DNA of 63,697 bases. It comes from Streptococcus cristatus. GTDB taxonomy: Bacteria; Bacillota; Bacilli; Lactobacillales; Streptococcaceae. Under the pieces are notes generated by a model, which was given only the letters and a program-made list of their open reading frames with translations, was not told where the DNA came from and ran no database searches. The position numbers were made by a program, and so were the translations under genes. The stretch is from contig NZ_RJPR01000007.1 in NCBI RefSeq assembly GCF_003943465.1, forward strand, positions 35,099 through 98,795, read 5' to 3'. The first letter of the stretch is position 1; each line of letters opens with the position of its first letter. This document shows positions 1 to 8,153 of the stretch, piece after piece.

Positions 1-25
1 TCATCCATAATAAAAGTGATAAAAA

Positions 26-65
26 ATGTAAACGCTTGCTTGGTTTATATTCTTTTTGATATAAT
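26..65 (+). promoter_or_regulatory. Promoter with overlapping cre (CcpA) site before the type VII effector cassette
   Basis: Positions 26-40 match the catabolite-response element consensus WTGNAANCGNWNNCW at every constrained position. A TTGCTT -35 candidate (36-41) overlaps its right end, and a perfect TATAAT -10 lies at 60-65 (spacing 18). A CcpA dimer here would cover the -35, so repression by preferred sugars is the likely outcome. That is inference; only the motif matches are seen. Confidence 0.6.
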
Positions 66-125
66 ATATTATAATCGTGTTAGGATAGTTGATGATCTTG
101 TGTTTTATAAAGGAAAGGAGTATTT

Positions 126-554
126 ATGAAAATATCTAAGTTGCTTTTGATAGTATTTATTGGATTTCTAGGTTTGGGAACACTCGGTGCCTGTAGCCAG
201 CAGAAAAAAACAGAACAGAAGGAGGAAGTAACATTGACAGCAGAAGAGAAAAAGATAATTAGAAAACAAGAAGAGGCTCTTGCTTTATTTTTGGTCAATA
301 ATTTTGAAGATGTTTATAAAATAGAGTTTGAAAGTATTTCAAAAGGCGGATTTGGTAGACCTAGATTCATTTATTTCTCGGTAAACGATAAAATAGAAGT
401 TTCAACAGACTTAAAAGATAGTTACGATATACAGAATTATGGCTTGATCTATCATAATAGCTCAGAGGAACTGAAACGTAAGGAAGTTCCAACTAGTTAT
501 ACAAAATTATCGGAAACCCAAATAAATGTTATACATTATGGAGAGAAGAAATGA
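126..554 (+). CDS. Small lipoprotein, candidate immunity protein for the adjacent type VII lipase
   Basis: A 142-residue protein with a lipoprotein signal peptide: basic start, hydrophobic core, and lipobox LGAC with the modified cysteine near residue 23. The mature part is charged, with no domain I recognise. AAGGAG sits ideally before the ATG. The gene overlaps the next start by 4 nt, so translation is probably coupled. In Staphylococcus aureus the type VII lipase TslA is neutralised by a lipoprotein (TilA) encoded beside it. A lipoprotein next to a GHSLG lipase here suggests the same role, but I see no specific sequence signature proving homology. Confidence 0.6.
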   Translation: MKISKLLLIVFIGFLGLGTLGACSQQKKTEQKEEVTLTAEEKKIIRKQEEALALFLVNNFEDVYKIEFESISKGGFGRPRFIYFSVNDKIEVSTDLKDSYDIQNYGLIYHNSSEELKRKEVPTSYTKLSETQINVIHYGEKK

Positions 555-1798
555 ACATAACGGATGCGGATTATAATAAAATTGCAACATATGTTTACGA
601 TATTGACCCAGTAGATAATCCGGATAAGCAATTATCAGTTGGAGAAACGATTAACGTTAATGGTCGAAAATTCCGAGTCATTGATGCTATTGGGAACTCT
701 GCTGAACCAACGGATAATAGTATGCAAGCTATGGCTGTTGCTCCTGTTGATGATCAAGGGAACGTAGACTACAGTCAGGTAGTGGTTTCTTATGTTGGCA
801 CCAATTTTGGAGACAAAAAAGATGTTCTCAATGACCTTGAAAATCTAGGTATGGGTTTTACGGATAAAATGATAACAGGTCTCCCCTCGATTTCAGGGAT
901 GGGCAAAGGCATTCTAGAAGGACATTTTAACGATAGTGTTAAAAAGGAAGTTGTCGAAAACATTGTAGATGTTCAGTCAAAAACAGCATTAGAGTTTGCC
1001 CAGCGAGTAGAGAAAAAGGTTCGTAAAGAAAATCCCAATGCCATTATAACAACGAATGGTCATTCTTTGGGAGAGTCTATGGCACTTTATACTGCCTTAA
1101 AAATGGGATGGAATAATGTTGGCTTTAATGGTCCAGATATTCATAATATTGTTTCGGAAGAAGAAATAGCCTATATGCAGGCGCATCCAGAGCAATTTCG
1201 TAATTTTAGAAATCCAAATGATATGTTTTTGGGGAACATTTTGGGGAATAAAACAGGCGTTGCCATTTATGTCAATATGACAGATGCTAGTTTTGTTGAT
1301 GAATCTTTACGAATTTTACAAGATGATAAACTTTCTTGGAAAGAAAAGGCAGATAAGATCTATAGTCTAGGGGATAAATATCATAGTTATAATACTTGGA
1401 GATTTAATAATAAAGGTCAACTCATTGATGAAAATGGCAATGTTGTGACCAATACTGCAAAAGGAAATGCGAATGCCCTCATCCTAGAAACAAAAACGAG
1501 AATGTTGCGGTATTATGGCATGAAAAGCTTACTTACAGAAAGCGGAGGTGGCTTAAGTAGCAACGAACGAATTTTTCTAGACAGTGAGCAGGCTACCATT
1601 GGTGCAAATGCTCTTGTTAATGCTGCTCAGCAAGTTTTGGATCAGATTAAGATTGAGAAACAAAGAGGAGTAGAAGAAGTTGAGTCTTTATTTGAAACGA
1701 CCAAGTCTCCGTTTATGGTCAGTAGTCTCAGTCCTGATGAGATTAGATCGGCTTTTGCAGCTGGTGGTGTCACACATGTAGTGTGGTCGGAAATGTAG
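551..1798 (+). CDS. Type VII secretion lipase effector (TslA-like), C-terminus truncated by a frameshift
   Basis: A 415-residue protein. Residues about 60-200 form an alpha/beta-hydrolase core with the nucleophile motif GHSLGE (Ser172) and an upstream VVSYVGTN-type strand typical of Mbeg1/lipase-3-like proteins. There is no signal peptide. The C-terminal third is helical and charged, like an LXG-type targeting domain placed at the C-terminus, the reverse arrangement known from S. aureus TslA. The frame stops at 1796-1798, yet a helical reading frame continues without a start codon from about 1783 to 1950. Removing two bases in the GTGTG run at 1781-1785 joins them into a 465-residue protein. 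The neighbours (lipoprotein before, two small helical proteins after) match a type VII effector cassette. Whether the frameshift is real, a sequencing error or phase-variable is unknown. Confidence 0.75.
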   Translation: MNITDADYNKIATYVYDIDPVDNPDKQLSVGETINVNGRKFRVIDAIGNSAEPTDNSMQAMAVAPVDDQGNVDYSQVVVSYVGTNFGDKKDVLNDLENLGMGFTDKMITGLPSISGMGKGILEGHFNDSVKKEVVENIVDVQSKTALEFAQRVEKKVRKENPNAIITTNGHSLGESMALYTALKMGWNNVGFNGPDIHNIVSEEEIAYMQAHPEQFRNFRNPNDMFLGNILGNKTGVAIYVNMTDASFVDESLRILQDDKLSWKEKADKIYSLGDKYHSYNTWRFNNKGQLIDENGNVVTNTAKGNANALILETKTRMLRYYGMKSLLTESGGGLSSNERIFLDSEQATIGANALVNAAQQVLDQIKIEKQRGVEEVESLFETTKSPFMVSSLSPDEIRSAFAAGGVTHVVWSEM

Positions 1799-1950
1799 AA
1801 ATCTCTCTACAAAATAAGCTCAACAAAGCGAGTCAAATATTAGATGAAATGACTAAATTGAAAGATAAAATTGCAGCTGGTATAAACAAAAAACTCGAAG
1901 AAGACATAGCTTTAGCAGGGGAATTCAATCAATGGAGAAATTTGAAGTAG
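1783..1950 (+). pseudogene. Out-of-frame C-terminal end of the type VII lipase
   Basis: This frame encodes 55 residues of amphipathic, Lys/Glu-rich helix (for example NKASQILDEMTKLKDKIA), which would complete the targeting domain of the upstream lipase. It has no start codon or ribosome-binding site of its own. It overlaps the next gene by 19 nt, as expected if the lipase originally ended at 1950 and was translationally coupled to it. A (TG) dinucleotide duplication in GTAGTGTGGTC explains the shift. Confidence 0.6.
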
Positions 1951-2345
1951 CACAACGTGAAGTCGAAAAGAAAACTAAAGAATTAGAAGAATTGGAAGAG
2001 CGGCATCGAGAAAAGTTGCAAGAATTTGAGGAAAGAAATGATTATTTTCAAACTGCGCGTCGTGCCATACAAAATATTCTTGATGAAAAGTACGAAGAAA
2101 CGTTACATTATTTGAAATCTACTGATGCGGATCAGGATTTTTATAGGATTCTTAATAGAGAGATGGAATCTTACCAAATGTTATCGGAAGATGCCTTGAC
2201 GGAGGCGCAAAAAATATTGGAATTAGAATCTTTAAAAGAGAGTGATAATTTCCGACGAGAAAGACGATATCTAGATGATAAGTTAGAGGAGGCTTATCTG
2301 CGTAGGAGAATAGCCGCAGATGACAATAATAAAACTAGAGAGTAA
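1932..2345 (+). CDS. Small coiled-coil protein, probable type VII effector partner (Lap2/DUF3958-like)
   Basis: A 137-residue protein, almost wholly charged helix. A long coiled coil spans residues 1-45 and a second helical segment spans about 55-130. It has no signal peptide, membrane segment or catalytic motif. Its start lies inside the original end of the lipase gene, indicating coupling. LXG-type effectors are exported with small alpha-helical partners (Lap1/DUF3130 and Lap2/DUF3958; TlaA/TlaB for TslA), which bind the targeting domain. Size, helix content and position fit the Lap2 type. The family call is by context and composition, not by a diagnostic motif. Confidence 0.55.
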   Translation: MEKFEVAQREVEKKTKELEELEERHREKLQEFEERNDYFQTARRAIQNILDEKYEETLHYLKSTDADQDFYRILNREMESYQMLSEDALTEAQKILELESLKESDNFRRERRYLDDKLEEAYLRRRIAADDNNKTRE

Positions 2346-2362
2346 AAGGAAGTGATGCTAAA

Positions 2363-2677
2363 ATGGCAACAACATTGACTGAGGATATTACAGGTGTATT
2401 TACTGTAGGAAATTTCGATGATTTAGGAACTCGTCTGCTTGCTATTCAAAAACAGATTGAAAAATCTTTGATAACAAATGTTTATGCTCCACATATTCTT
2501 AGTAAAAGTGATGGTATTAAGACCAAATCTAAGGAAGCGATTAGTAAAGTTGCAAAGGAAGGAAAGTTGGCTATCAAGGGGATTAATGATACTTTAGATA
2601 GTGCCATCAAGGGACAATGGTCTACATCCGTTAGAGAGGCTGTTACAACAGCAAGCAACAAATATGATAAGATTTAG
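2363..2677 (+). CDS. Small helical protein, probable WXG100-like effector partner (Lap1/DUF3130-like)
   Basis: A 104-residue helix-turn-helix hairpin-type protein, close in length to WXG100/Lap1 proteins, with no signal peptide. It starts 17 nt after the previous gene behind an AAGGAAGTG ribosome-binding site. An N-terminal FTVGNFDDLG segment is followed by two long helices rich in Lys and Ala. By position it is the last gene of the effector cassette and would help target the lipase to the type VII machinery. No Esx/Ess machinery genes are in the window, so the apparatus must be encoded elsewhere or be absent. Confidence 0.55.
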   Translation: MATTLTEDITGVFTVGNFDDLGTRLLAIQKQIEKSLITNVYAPHILSKSDGIKTKSKEAISKVAKEGKLAIKGINDTLDSAIKGQWSTSVREAVTTASNKYDKI

Positions 2678-2694
2678 CAATTAATAATAAATAG

Positions 2695-2777
2695 CCTAAA
2701 TAAATGAACTCGCCTAATCGATAGATTTTGTGTCTAACCTTTTGGTATGTAGTTCATTTATTTAGGTTCTTTTTTTT
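2695..2777 (+). terminator. Long-stem, long-loop terminator after the type VII cassette
   Basis: A perfect 16-bp inverted repeat (2695-2710 with 2751-2766) is followed by a T-rich run to 2777. The loop is about 40 nt, unusually long for an intrinsic terminator, so folding efficiency is uncertain. It lies between the last cassette gene and radC. Confidence 0.6.
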
Positions 2778-2784
2778 ACTTAAT

Positions 2785-2792
2785 AGCGAATT
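2785..2792 (+). promoter_or_regulatory. Weak ComX-box-like site before radC
   Basis: AGCGAATT matches the SigX combox TNCGAATA at 6 of 8 positions and follows a T run at 2770-2777, as real comboxes often do. radC is a late competence gene in S. pneumoniae, which is why the match is worth recording. On sequence alone it is weak. Confidence 0.25.
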
Positions 2793-2811
2793 AATAAGTA
2801 AGGAGGTTGAT

Positions 2812-3495
2812 ATGTATCGTATTTCATTGCAGGATGACATAAGTATGATGCCGCGTGAACGGCTGATAAGAGAAGGAGCGGATAAACTTAGTAATCAGGA
2901 ATTGTTATCTATATTTTTGCGAACAGGCAGCAAAAAAGAAACTGTCTTTCAAGTTTCTCAAAGGATTTTATCATCGATTTCTAGTTTGAATGATTTGAAA
3001 TATCTGACTTTGCAAGAATTGCAGACAATTTCAGGAATTGGCCCTGTGAAGGCTGTTGAGTTGCAAGCCATTATTGAGCTTGGCTGCCGTATCAATAAGG
3101 CTGAAGTTCTGGAGAGGGAGCAAATCCTTGGAAGTCAAAAACTGGCTCGTAAAATGCAGGTAGAATTGGGAGATAAAAAGCAGGAATGTTTAGTCGCTAT
3201 TTATCTAAATAGTCAAAATCAGATCATCCATCAGCAGACAATCTTTGTAGGAACGGTAACTAGAAGTATTGCTGAGCCGCGCGAGATTTTGCATTATGCG
3301 CTCAAACACTTGGCGACATCTATTATACTTGTGCACAATCATCCTTCTGGAGTGACTTTACCAAGTAAGAATGACGACGAAGTTACCAAACACATGAAAG
3401 AAGCTTGTGAGCTAATGGGGTTGGTTCTTTTAGATCATTTAATTGTTTCAAAAAATGATTATTATAGTTATCGTGAAAAAACGGATTTGATCTAA
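2812..3495 (+). CDS. radC: RadC family JAB1/MPN metalloprotein
   Basis: A 227-residue protein. The N-terminal helix-hairpin-helix part contains [14 protein letters not shown]. The C-terminal MPN/JAB1 domain has the metal-site pattern HNHPSG followed by Asp ([18 protein letters not shown], then DHLIV). The ATG at 2812 is chosen because a perfect AAGGAGG lies 5 nt upstream; a longer in-frame start at 2728 would begin inside the terminator hairpin. RadC proteins were once thought to be repair factors, and their biochemical role is unsettled. The gene is competence-induced in pneumococcus. It converges on the next gene with a 4-nt overlap of stop regions. Confidence 0.9.
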   Translation: MYRISLQDDISMMPRERLIREGADKLSNQELLSIFLRTGSKKETVFQVSQRILSSISSLNDLKYLTLQELQTISGIGPVKAVELQAIIELGCRINKAEVLEREQILGSQKLARKMQVELGDKKQECLVAIYLNSQNQIIHQQTIFVGTVTRSIAEPREILHYALKHLATSIILVHNHPSGVTLPSKNDDEVTKHMKEACELMGLVLLDHLIVSKNDYYSYREKTDLI

Positions 3496-4184
3496 AGTTT
3501 GTGAACCACATAATCAAACAAGGCTAAATCCCCCGTTCTTGTGGGAAATAGAAATTCTGGATGCCACTGTACACCAAGAAATGGACTTCCATCAGTTGAG
3601 GTAACAGCCTCAATGACCTTATCCCGAGGATCGTAGGCTATGACTTCTAGATTTTTCGCTAGATCCTTGATACTTTGATGATGGAATGAGTTGATTTGAC
3701 AAGTAGGTCCGTATAATTCATGGAGGATGGAGCCATTTTTAGTGACCATAGTCTGTGTGGTGTATTGAGCAGTGCTATCTTGCCAGTGATTCTCGATGTC
3801 TTGGTGAAGTGTGCCACCCATAGCAACATTGTAAAGCTGAGTACCACGACAGACGCCAAAAATAGGCTTGTTTTGCTTCCGTGCTTCTCGGATGAGAGCT
3901 AGTTCAAATAGATCCCTTTGAAGCAGATAATCATCACTTTCGATAGTCTGTTCTTCTCCGTAGAAATGAGGCTTGACATTTTGTCCACCGGTAAGGATCA
4001 GTTTATCGATCATAGTGATATAGGTGTGAGCTAAGGCTTCATCACCAATTGGCAAGATAATTGGGATTCCTCCAACTTTATTGACTCCCTCGATAAAGCC
4101 AGTTGAAGTATAACTAATATGAATAAATTGATCGTTAGGAATATCCCTTTGGTTTCCTGTTATACCGATAATCGGTTTTTTCAT
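3492..4184 (-). CDS. Class I glutamine amidotransferase / gamma-glutamyl-GABA hydrolase-like (peptidase C26)
   Basis: A 230-residue single-domain hydrolase. The nucleophile elbow GVCRGTQ carries Cys112, and the C-terminal VQWHPE supplies His208 and Glu210, completing the Cys-His-Glu triad. PuuD-type proteins of this family cleave gamma-glutamyl amides such as gamma-glutamyl-GABA. The true substrate in streptococci is not known, and annotations vary between glutamine amidotransferase and C26 peptidase. The gene lies 24 nt downstream of rex on the same strand and could be cotranscribed. Its 3' end overlaps that of radC. Confidence 0.85.
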   Translation of the reverse strand: MKKPIIGITGNQRDIPNDQFIHISYTSTGFIEGVNKVGGIPIILPIGDEALAHTYITMIDKLILTGGQNVKPHFYGEEQTIESDDYLLQRDLFELALIREARKQNKPIFGVCRGTQLYNVAMGGTLHQDIENHWQDSTAQYTTQTMVTKNGSILHELYGPTCQINSFHHQSIKDLAKNLEVIAYDPRDKVIEAVTSTDGSPFLGVQWHPEFLFPTRTGDLALFDYVVHKL

Positions 4185-4208
4185 AAAGTGTCTGTTTCCT
4201 TTCTTACC

Positions 4209-4856
4209 TTACTCATCATCTTTTCTCATGAAGTAGAGTAAGGTTTGGAGTTCGCTGGTTAGGTCCACATATTGTACAACCACATCTTTGGGGACAGATA
4301 GGTGCACTGGGGAGAAGCAAAGAATTCCCTTGATACCAGCATCAACCAAGACGGATGCGACTTCTTGTGCCTTAACGCTCGGAACTGTCAGAATGGCAGT
4401 CTTTACGTTTCCTTCTTGGACCTTTTCTTTTATTTGAGAAATTCCATAAATAGGAATTCCATCATTTGTGGTGGTCCCGACGTCAGAATAATCATCTGTA
4501 TCAAAGGCCATTACAATCTTCATTTTATTCCGTTCATGAAAGCGGTAGTGTAAAAGAGCACGGCCCATATTTCCGACACCAACAATCATGACATTTGTAA
4601 TCGAGTTGTCGTTGAGAAGATTGGCAAAGAAATTCATTAGTTTCTTGACATCGTAGCCAAAACCTCTACGACCTAACTCACCGAAGTAAGAAAAGTCACG
4701 CCGAACAGTCGCAGAGTCGATTCCAATCGCCTCTGCGATTTGTTTTGAATTGGCCTTTTCAATATTTTCTGCATTAAATCGTTTGAAAATCCGGTAGTAG
4801 AGGGAGAGCCGTTTAGCAGTAGCACGTGGAATAGAATTGCTTTTTTCAGTTTTCAC
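4209..4856 (-). CDS. rex: Redox-sensing transcriptional repressor Rex
   Basis: A 215-residue protein. The N-terminal winged helix (residues about 1-80) includes [20 protein letters not shown], the recognition region typical of Rex. The C-terminal Rossmann domain has the dinucleotide motif GVGNMGRAL. Rex binds DNA when NADH/NAD+ is low and releases it when NADH rises, controlling fermentation genes. The start codon is GTG, preceded by AAAGG about 10 nt upstream. The promoter region and the start itself both contain TTGTGAAAA half-sites resembling half of a Rex operator, so autoregulation is possible but unproven. Confidence 0.93.
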   Translation of the reverse strand: MKTEKSNSIPRATAKRLSLYYRIFKRFNAENIEKANSKQIAEAIGIDSATVRRDFSYFGELGRRGFGYDVKKLMNFFANLLNDNSITNVMIVGVGNMGRALLHYRFHERNKMKIVMAFDTDDYSDVGTTTNDGIPIYGISQIKEKVQEGNVKTAILTVPSVKAQEVASVLVDAGIKGILCFSPVHLSVPKDVVVQYVDLTSELQTLLYFMRKDDE

Positions 4857-4989
4857 AAAATCACGACCTTTCTATCTTCTATTCTATAGAAAGCTTGTGA
4901 AAAAATCAACTAATTTGATGAACAAAATATTATTATACTAATAAAGATAGATAAAATAATAGAAATAAGCAAAATTCTTAGAATTTCGC

Positions 4990-5337
4990 TTATTGGGGTG
5001 TTTTTTCAAAAATATCTCTTTCAACTAAACTATCCATCAAGAAATAGAATTTTTGCTGAATAATATGGTGTTTTTCTGATTTGAAGATATTAACTAATCT
5101 TAGACCAGACTTGTCCGTAATATTGATTTTAACTCCGCTTAGATCTTTATTGATGATAATCTTAAGCAAGAATCCATCGCCACTATTGGGAACCGCTTCA
5201 AGTAAACGAGAAAGCTCGTAATTACCAACTTTTGTTTCAGCAAATGTATTGTCCCGTAAGGTAAATTTCTTAACATTTGGATGGAGTGAGTAGGTGAAGT
5301 CGCAGTTTGCTAAGCTAACAGATGTTTGAAAAGCCAT
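4990..5337 (-). CDS. DUF1831 family protein
   Basis: A 115-residue cytosolic protein that I recognise as the DUF1831 family of lactic acid bacteria by its MAFQTSVSLANCDFTYSLHP-type start, length and position beside a cysteine desulfurase. It has no catalytic motif, signal peptide or membrane segment. Its start is 1 nt from the end of the desulfurase gene, so the two are almost certainly cotranscribed and coupled. A role linked to sulfur transfer is inferred from this constant neighbourhood only. Confidence 0.8.
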   Translation of the reverse strand: MAFQTSVSLANCDFTYSLHPNVKKFTLRDNTFAETKVGNYELSRLLEAVPNSGDGFLLKIIINKDLSGVKINITDKSGLRLVNIFKSEKHHIIQQKFYFLMDSLVERDIFEKTPQ

Positions 5338-5338
5338 C

Positions 5339-6451
5339 TTATCCTCCTAGTATTTCTTTTAGTTTTTGACTGAATAGTTTGATTTCTTGGATGCTAGTTT
5401 GATCTGATACACTGATGCGAATGGATTCTTTTAGGCGCTCAGAGTTAGAGCCATATAAGGCTTGAAGGACATGGCTGGGCTGAACAGCACCAGCTGTACA
5501 AGCAGAGCCAGTCGAGATTGAAAAGCCATTAAGGTCCATTTGAAGCAAGATAAGATCATTCTTTCGGTTTGGAAATCCGATATTGATAACATAAGGCAGG
5601 CTAGGCTGACTTTCGTTTAGGTAGTAGTCTATATCCGCTATGTTGTTCAGTAAAGTATCTTTTAACTGCTGGGCATGCTCAAGATTTTCCTCTAAGTGGG
5701 CAACATTTTCAGAAAGGGCAGTTGCCATCCCGACAATAGAAACGAGGTTTTCTGTACCCGCTCGATGCTTGTTTTCTTGATCACCGCCATGCATGAAATT
5801 ATCAAAATCCATCTGGTCAGCATAGAGAAATCCCACCCCTTTTGGACCATGGAATTTATGAGCTGAGGCACTCAGGAAATTGATTCCCCATTCTTCAGGA
5901 TAGATGGGGAGCTTGCCGACGGCTTGGACTGCATCAACGTGAAAGGCAGCAGGATGCTCCTTTAGTAATTCCCCAATTTCTTGAATCGGCAAAATATAGC
6001 CTGTTTCATTGTTGACAGCCATTACTGAGACAAGGATAGTATCTGGTCTGAGGGCATTCTTGATATCTTCAGTTCGGATTTGCCCATCTACTGGCTGAAT
6101 AATAGTGACTTCAAAACCAAAGTGCTCCACCAAGTATTCAACGGGCTCTAAAACAGCATGGTGTTCAATGGCCGTAGTGATAATATGCTTGCCTTGATTC
6201 TGATGACGCAGGGCATAGCCCTTAATAGCAGTGTTATTGCTTTCAGTACCACCTGAGGTGAAGAGGATATTTTTGCTTTGTGTGTGTAGAACCTTGGCAA
6301 TATCTTCGCGAGCCTGTCTGAGCAGCTTATTGGCTTCTCGACCGTGGCTGTGGGTACTGGATGGATTGCCGAAGATTGTCATTGCCTGAGTCATAGTCTC
6401 AATTGCAGCAGGTGACAAGGCAGTCGTAGCAGCATTATCTAAATAAATCAC
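5339..6451 (-). CDS. Cysteine desulfurase (NifS/IscS-like, PLP-dependent)
   Basis: A 370-residue class V aminotransferase fold enzyme. The PLP-binding lysine is in SASAHKFHGPKG (Lys199). The mobile loop carries the persulfide cysteine in STGSACTAGA (Cys318). The N-terminal YLDNAATT motif is also typical. It removes sulfur from cysteine for tRNA thiolation and other sulfur acceptors; the longer loop class (group I, SSGSAC-type) fits an IscS/NifZ-like tRNA-thiolation enzyme rather than SufS. It follows prs by 11 nt, with DUF1831 directly downstream. Confidence 0.9.
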   Translation of the reverse strand: MIYLDNAATTALSPAAIETMTQAMTIFGNPSSTHSHGREANKLLRQAREDIAKVLHTQSKNILFTSGGTESNNTAIKGYALRHQNQGKHIITTAIEHHAVLEPVEYLVEHFGFEVTIIQPVDGQIRTEDIKNALRPDTILVSVMAVNNETGYILPIQEIGELLKEHPAAFHVDAVQAVGKLPIYPEEWGINFLSASAHKFHGPKGVGFLYADQMDFDNFMHGGDQENKHRAGTENLVSIVGMATALSENVAHLEENLEHAQQLKDTLLNNIADIDYYLNESQPSLPYVINIGFPNRKNDLILLQMDLNGFSISTGSACTAGAVQPSHVLQALYGSNSERLKESIRISVSDQTSIQEIKLFSQKLKEILGG

Positions 6452-6462
6452 AAATTTATCCC

Positions 6463-7419
6463 TTATTTCTTTTGAAAAGCAAAAAGTGGGCTGACTGGTT
6501 TTCTCTCTTGAATACGCACGATAGCATCGCCAATCAACTCGCTAGCTGTAATATAGTGAACATTCTTCGGAGTCTTTTCTTTCGTATCAACAGAGTCAGT
6601 CACCAAGATTTCTCGGATAGGAACACTGTCTAGTAAGTCTGCAGCTTCATCTGCAAATAAACCATGACTTGAGACAGCATAGATTTCGACAGCACCTTCA
6701 CGTTCAACGATTTTAGCAGCTTCTGAGAAGGTACGACCGGTATTCAAGATATCGTCAATCAAAATAGCTTTTTTACCTTCAACTTCACCGATGATATAGC
6801 CTTCAGAGCGTCCTGCTTCATCTTCACCATAGTCGATGATGGCGATTGGAGCGTCAAGATATTCTGCCAAGCTACGAGCGCGTTTCACGCCAGAATTTTT
6901 CGGGCTAACGACGACAACATCCTCGCCAGTTAATCCCATATTGCAATAATGTTCGGCAAACAATGGAATGGTGAAGAGATTGTCAACAGGAATATCAAAG
7001 AAGCCTTGTACTTGGACAGCGTGAAGGTCAAGTGAGATGACTCTATCTACGCCAGCTCCAACGAGCATGTTGGCCACGAGTTTTGCAGTGATTGGCTCGC
7101 GAGGAGCGGCCGTCCGATCTTGGCGGGCATAACCAAAATAGGGCATAACCACAGTTACGGTATTGGCACTTGCTCGTTTACAAGCATCAACCATAATCAA
7201 TAACTCCATCAAGTGATTATTGACTGGGAAGCTGGTAGACTGGATGATATAGATATCATAGCCACGAACACTCTCCTCAATGTTAATCTGAATCTCGCCA
7301 TCAGAGAATTGGCGGGAAGAAAGCTTGCCTAAAGGTACTCCGGCAGCTTCAGCAATCTTCTCAGCAATTGAGTGATTGGAATTGAGGGAGAAAAGCTTCA
7401 TATTTTTTTTGTCTGACAT
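6463..7419 (-). CDS. prs: Ribose-phosphate pyrophosphokinase (PRPP synthase)
   Basis: A 318-residue class I PRPP synthase. Visible motifs are [15 protein letters not shown] near the N-terminus, [21 protein letters not shown] (ATP/ribose-5-phosphate region), the metal-site LDLHAVQ and the PRPP loop [13 protein letters not shown]. It makes PRPP for nucleotides, NAD, histidine and tryptophan. The ATG at 7419 is preferred over 7431 because GAGG lies right at the upstream ATG and too close to serve it. The gene lies upstream of the desulfurase in the same minus-strand unit. Confidence 0.93.
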   Translation of the reverse strand: MSDKKNMKLFSLNSNHSIAEKIAEAAGVPLGKLSSRQFSDGEIQINIEESVRGYDIYIIQSTSFPVNNHLMELLIMVDACKRASANTVTVVMPYFGYARQDRTAAPREPITAKLVANMLVGAGVDRVISLDLHAVQVQGFFDIPVDNLFTIPLFAEHYCNMGLTGEDVVVVSPKNSGVKRARSLAEYLDAPIAIIDYGEDEAGRSEGYIIGEVEGKKAILIDDILNTGRTFSEAAKIVEREGAVEIYAVSSHGLFADEAADLLDSVPIREILVTDSVDTKEKTPKNVHYITASELIGDAIVRIQERKPVSPLFAFQKK

Positions 7420-7497
7420 TAGAATGACCATCCTCTTTTTGTCTCTTTAGATTTATAAATATTATTTTACCAAAAAAATGAGATTATTTCAGCATTT

Positions 7498-8058
7498 TTA
7501 AAAGTTTTCGGCAAATCTGGCAATCTTACTTTTACCAGGCTTGTATTGGATTTGATTTTCTTTTAAAAAGTCTTTGAACTTTTGTTCTCCCTCTTCAATA
7601 TCGTTGATCTCTAATTCTAACTCGAAATCTTTTTTACCAAAGTAACGACTTTCGTCCAAGGCAAAAAGGCCGATTGCATCTTGTTTTTCATATCGAATAT
7701 TTTCAAGTGTTCCGAGTATTGTTAGTTTGTCAACTGGGATTCCCTTTTCTTGCAGTTTGTCTAGGATTTCTCCCTGAGGAAATTGCAAATTTTCTGTAAT
7801 TTCCTTAAATTCATCTTCGGACAAGGCTTGGTTGTATTCGAAATTTCCAAGTTCTTGAGGAATTTTCAGAGTAAACTCAGCAGCGTCAGGAGTGGTTCGG
7901 ACTCGCAGGGCCATACGAGCTTCACGAAGAGCAAAGTCAGCCAAATCAATATAATAGTTGATTTGGAAAATTGGCTGGACATGATCAAAGAAGGTCAGAA
8001 GTCGTTTATGTTCGTCTTCTGTTAGCATTGTTTTGTATTCAATTTCTAAATGGTTCAT
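7498..8058 (-). CDS. CYTH domain protein (YjbK-like triphosphate-tunnel enzyme)
   Basis: A 186-residue protein starting with the CYTH signature EIEYK (residues 5-9), followed by paired acidic/basic strands (YYIDLADFALREARMALRVR; ELELEINDIEEG). CYTH proteins bind triphosphate-containing ligands and divalent metals in a beta-barrel tunnel; thiamine triphosphatase and inorganic triphosphatase are known activities. The gene is divergent from relQ, and this pairing is conserved in Firmicutes, suggesting a link to nucleotide or alarmone turnover (inference). Substrate unknown. Confidence 0.85.
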   Translation of the reverse strand: MNHLEIEYKTMLTEDEHKRLLTFFDHVQPIFQINYYIDLADFALREARMALRVRTTPDAAEFTLKIPQELGNFEYNQALSEDEFKEITENLQFPQGEILDKLQEKGIPVDKLTILGTLENIRYEKQDAIGLFALDESRYFGKKDFELELEINDIEEGEQKFKDFLKENQIQYKPGKSKIARFAENF

Positions 8059-8093
8059 TTTTTAATCCTTTTCTTTATCTGAAAGCGATTTTA

Positions 8094-8102
8094 TGTTATA
8101 AT
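8094..8102 (+). promoter_or_regulatory. Extended -10 promoter for the relQ-nadK-rluD operon
   Basis: TGTTATAAT (8094-8102) is a perfect extended -10. It lies about 50 nt upstream of relQ, in the divergent interval with the CYTH gene. TGAAAGCGATTTTA just upstream resembles a cre but lacks the final conserved C. Confidence 0.6.
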
Positions 8103-8153
8103 AACAACTGTGTTTATTTTATACAAAAAACGAATAGATGACAAGGTATGTAT

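Noticed and set aside
2728..2811. Longer N-terminus for RadC
   Set aside because: The upstream start lies inside the terminator hairpin, and the added residues are hydrophobic and unlike RadC proteins. The ATG at 2812 has a perfect ribosome-binding site.
4860..4915. Full Rex operator before rex
   Set aside because: Only half-sites of the TTGTGAA type are seen; the second arm TTCACAA is not present at the right distance, so I do not call an operator.
8129..8136. AACGAATA as a combox before relQ
   Set aside because: 7 of 8 match, but it lacks the T-rich upstream context, and a perfect extended -10 already explains the promoter. relQ is not a known competence gene.
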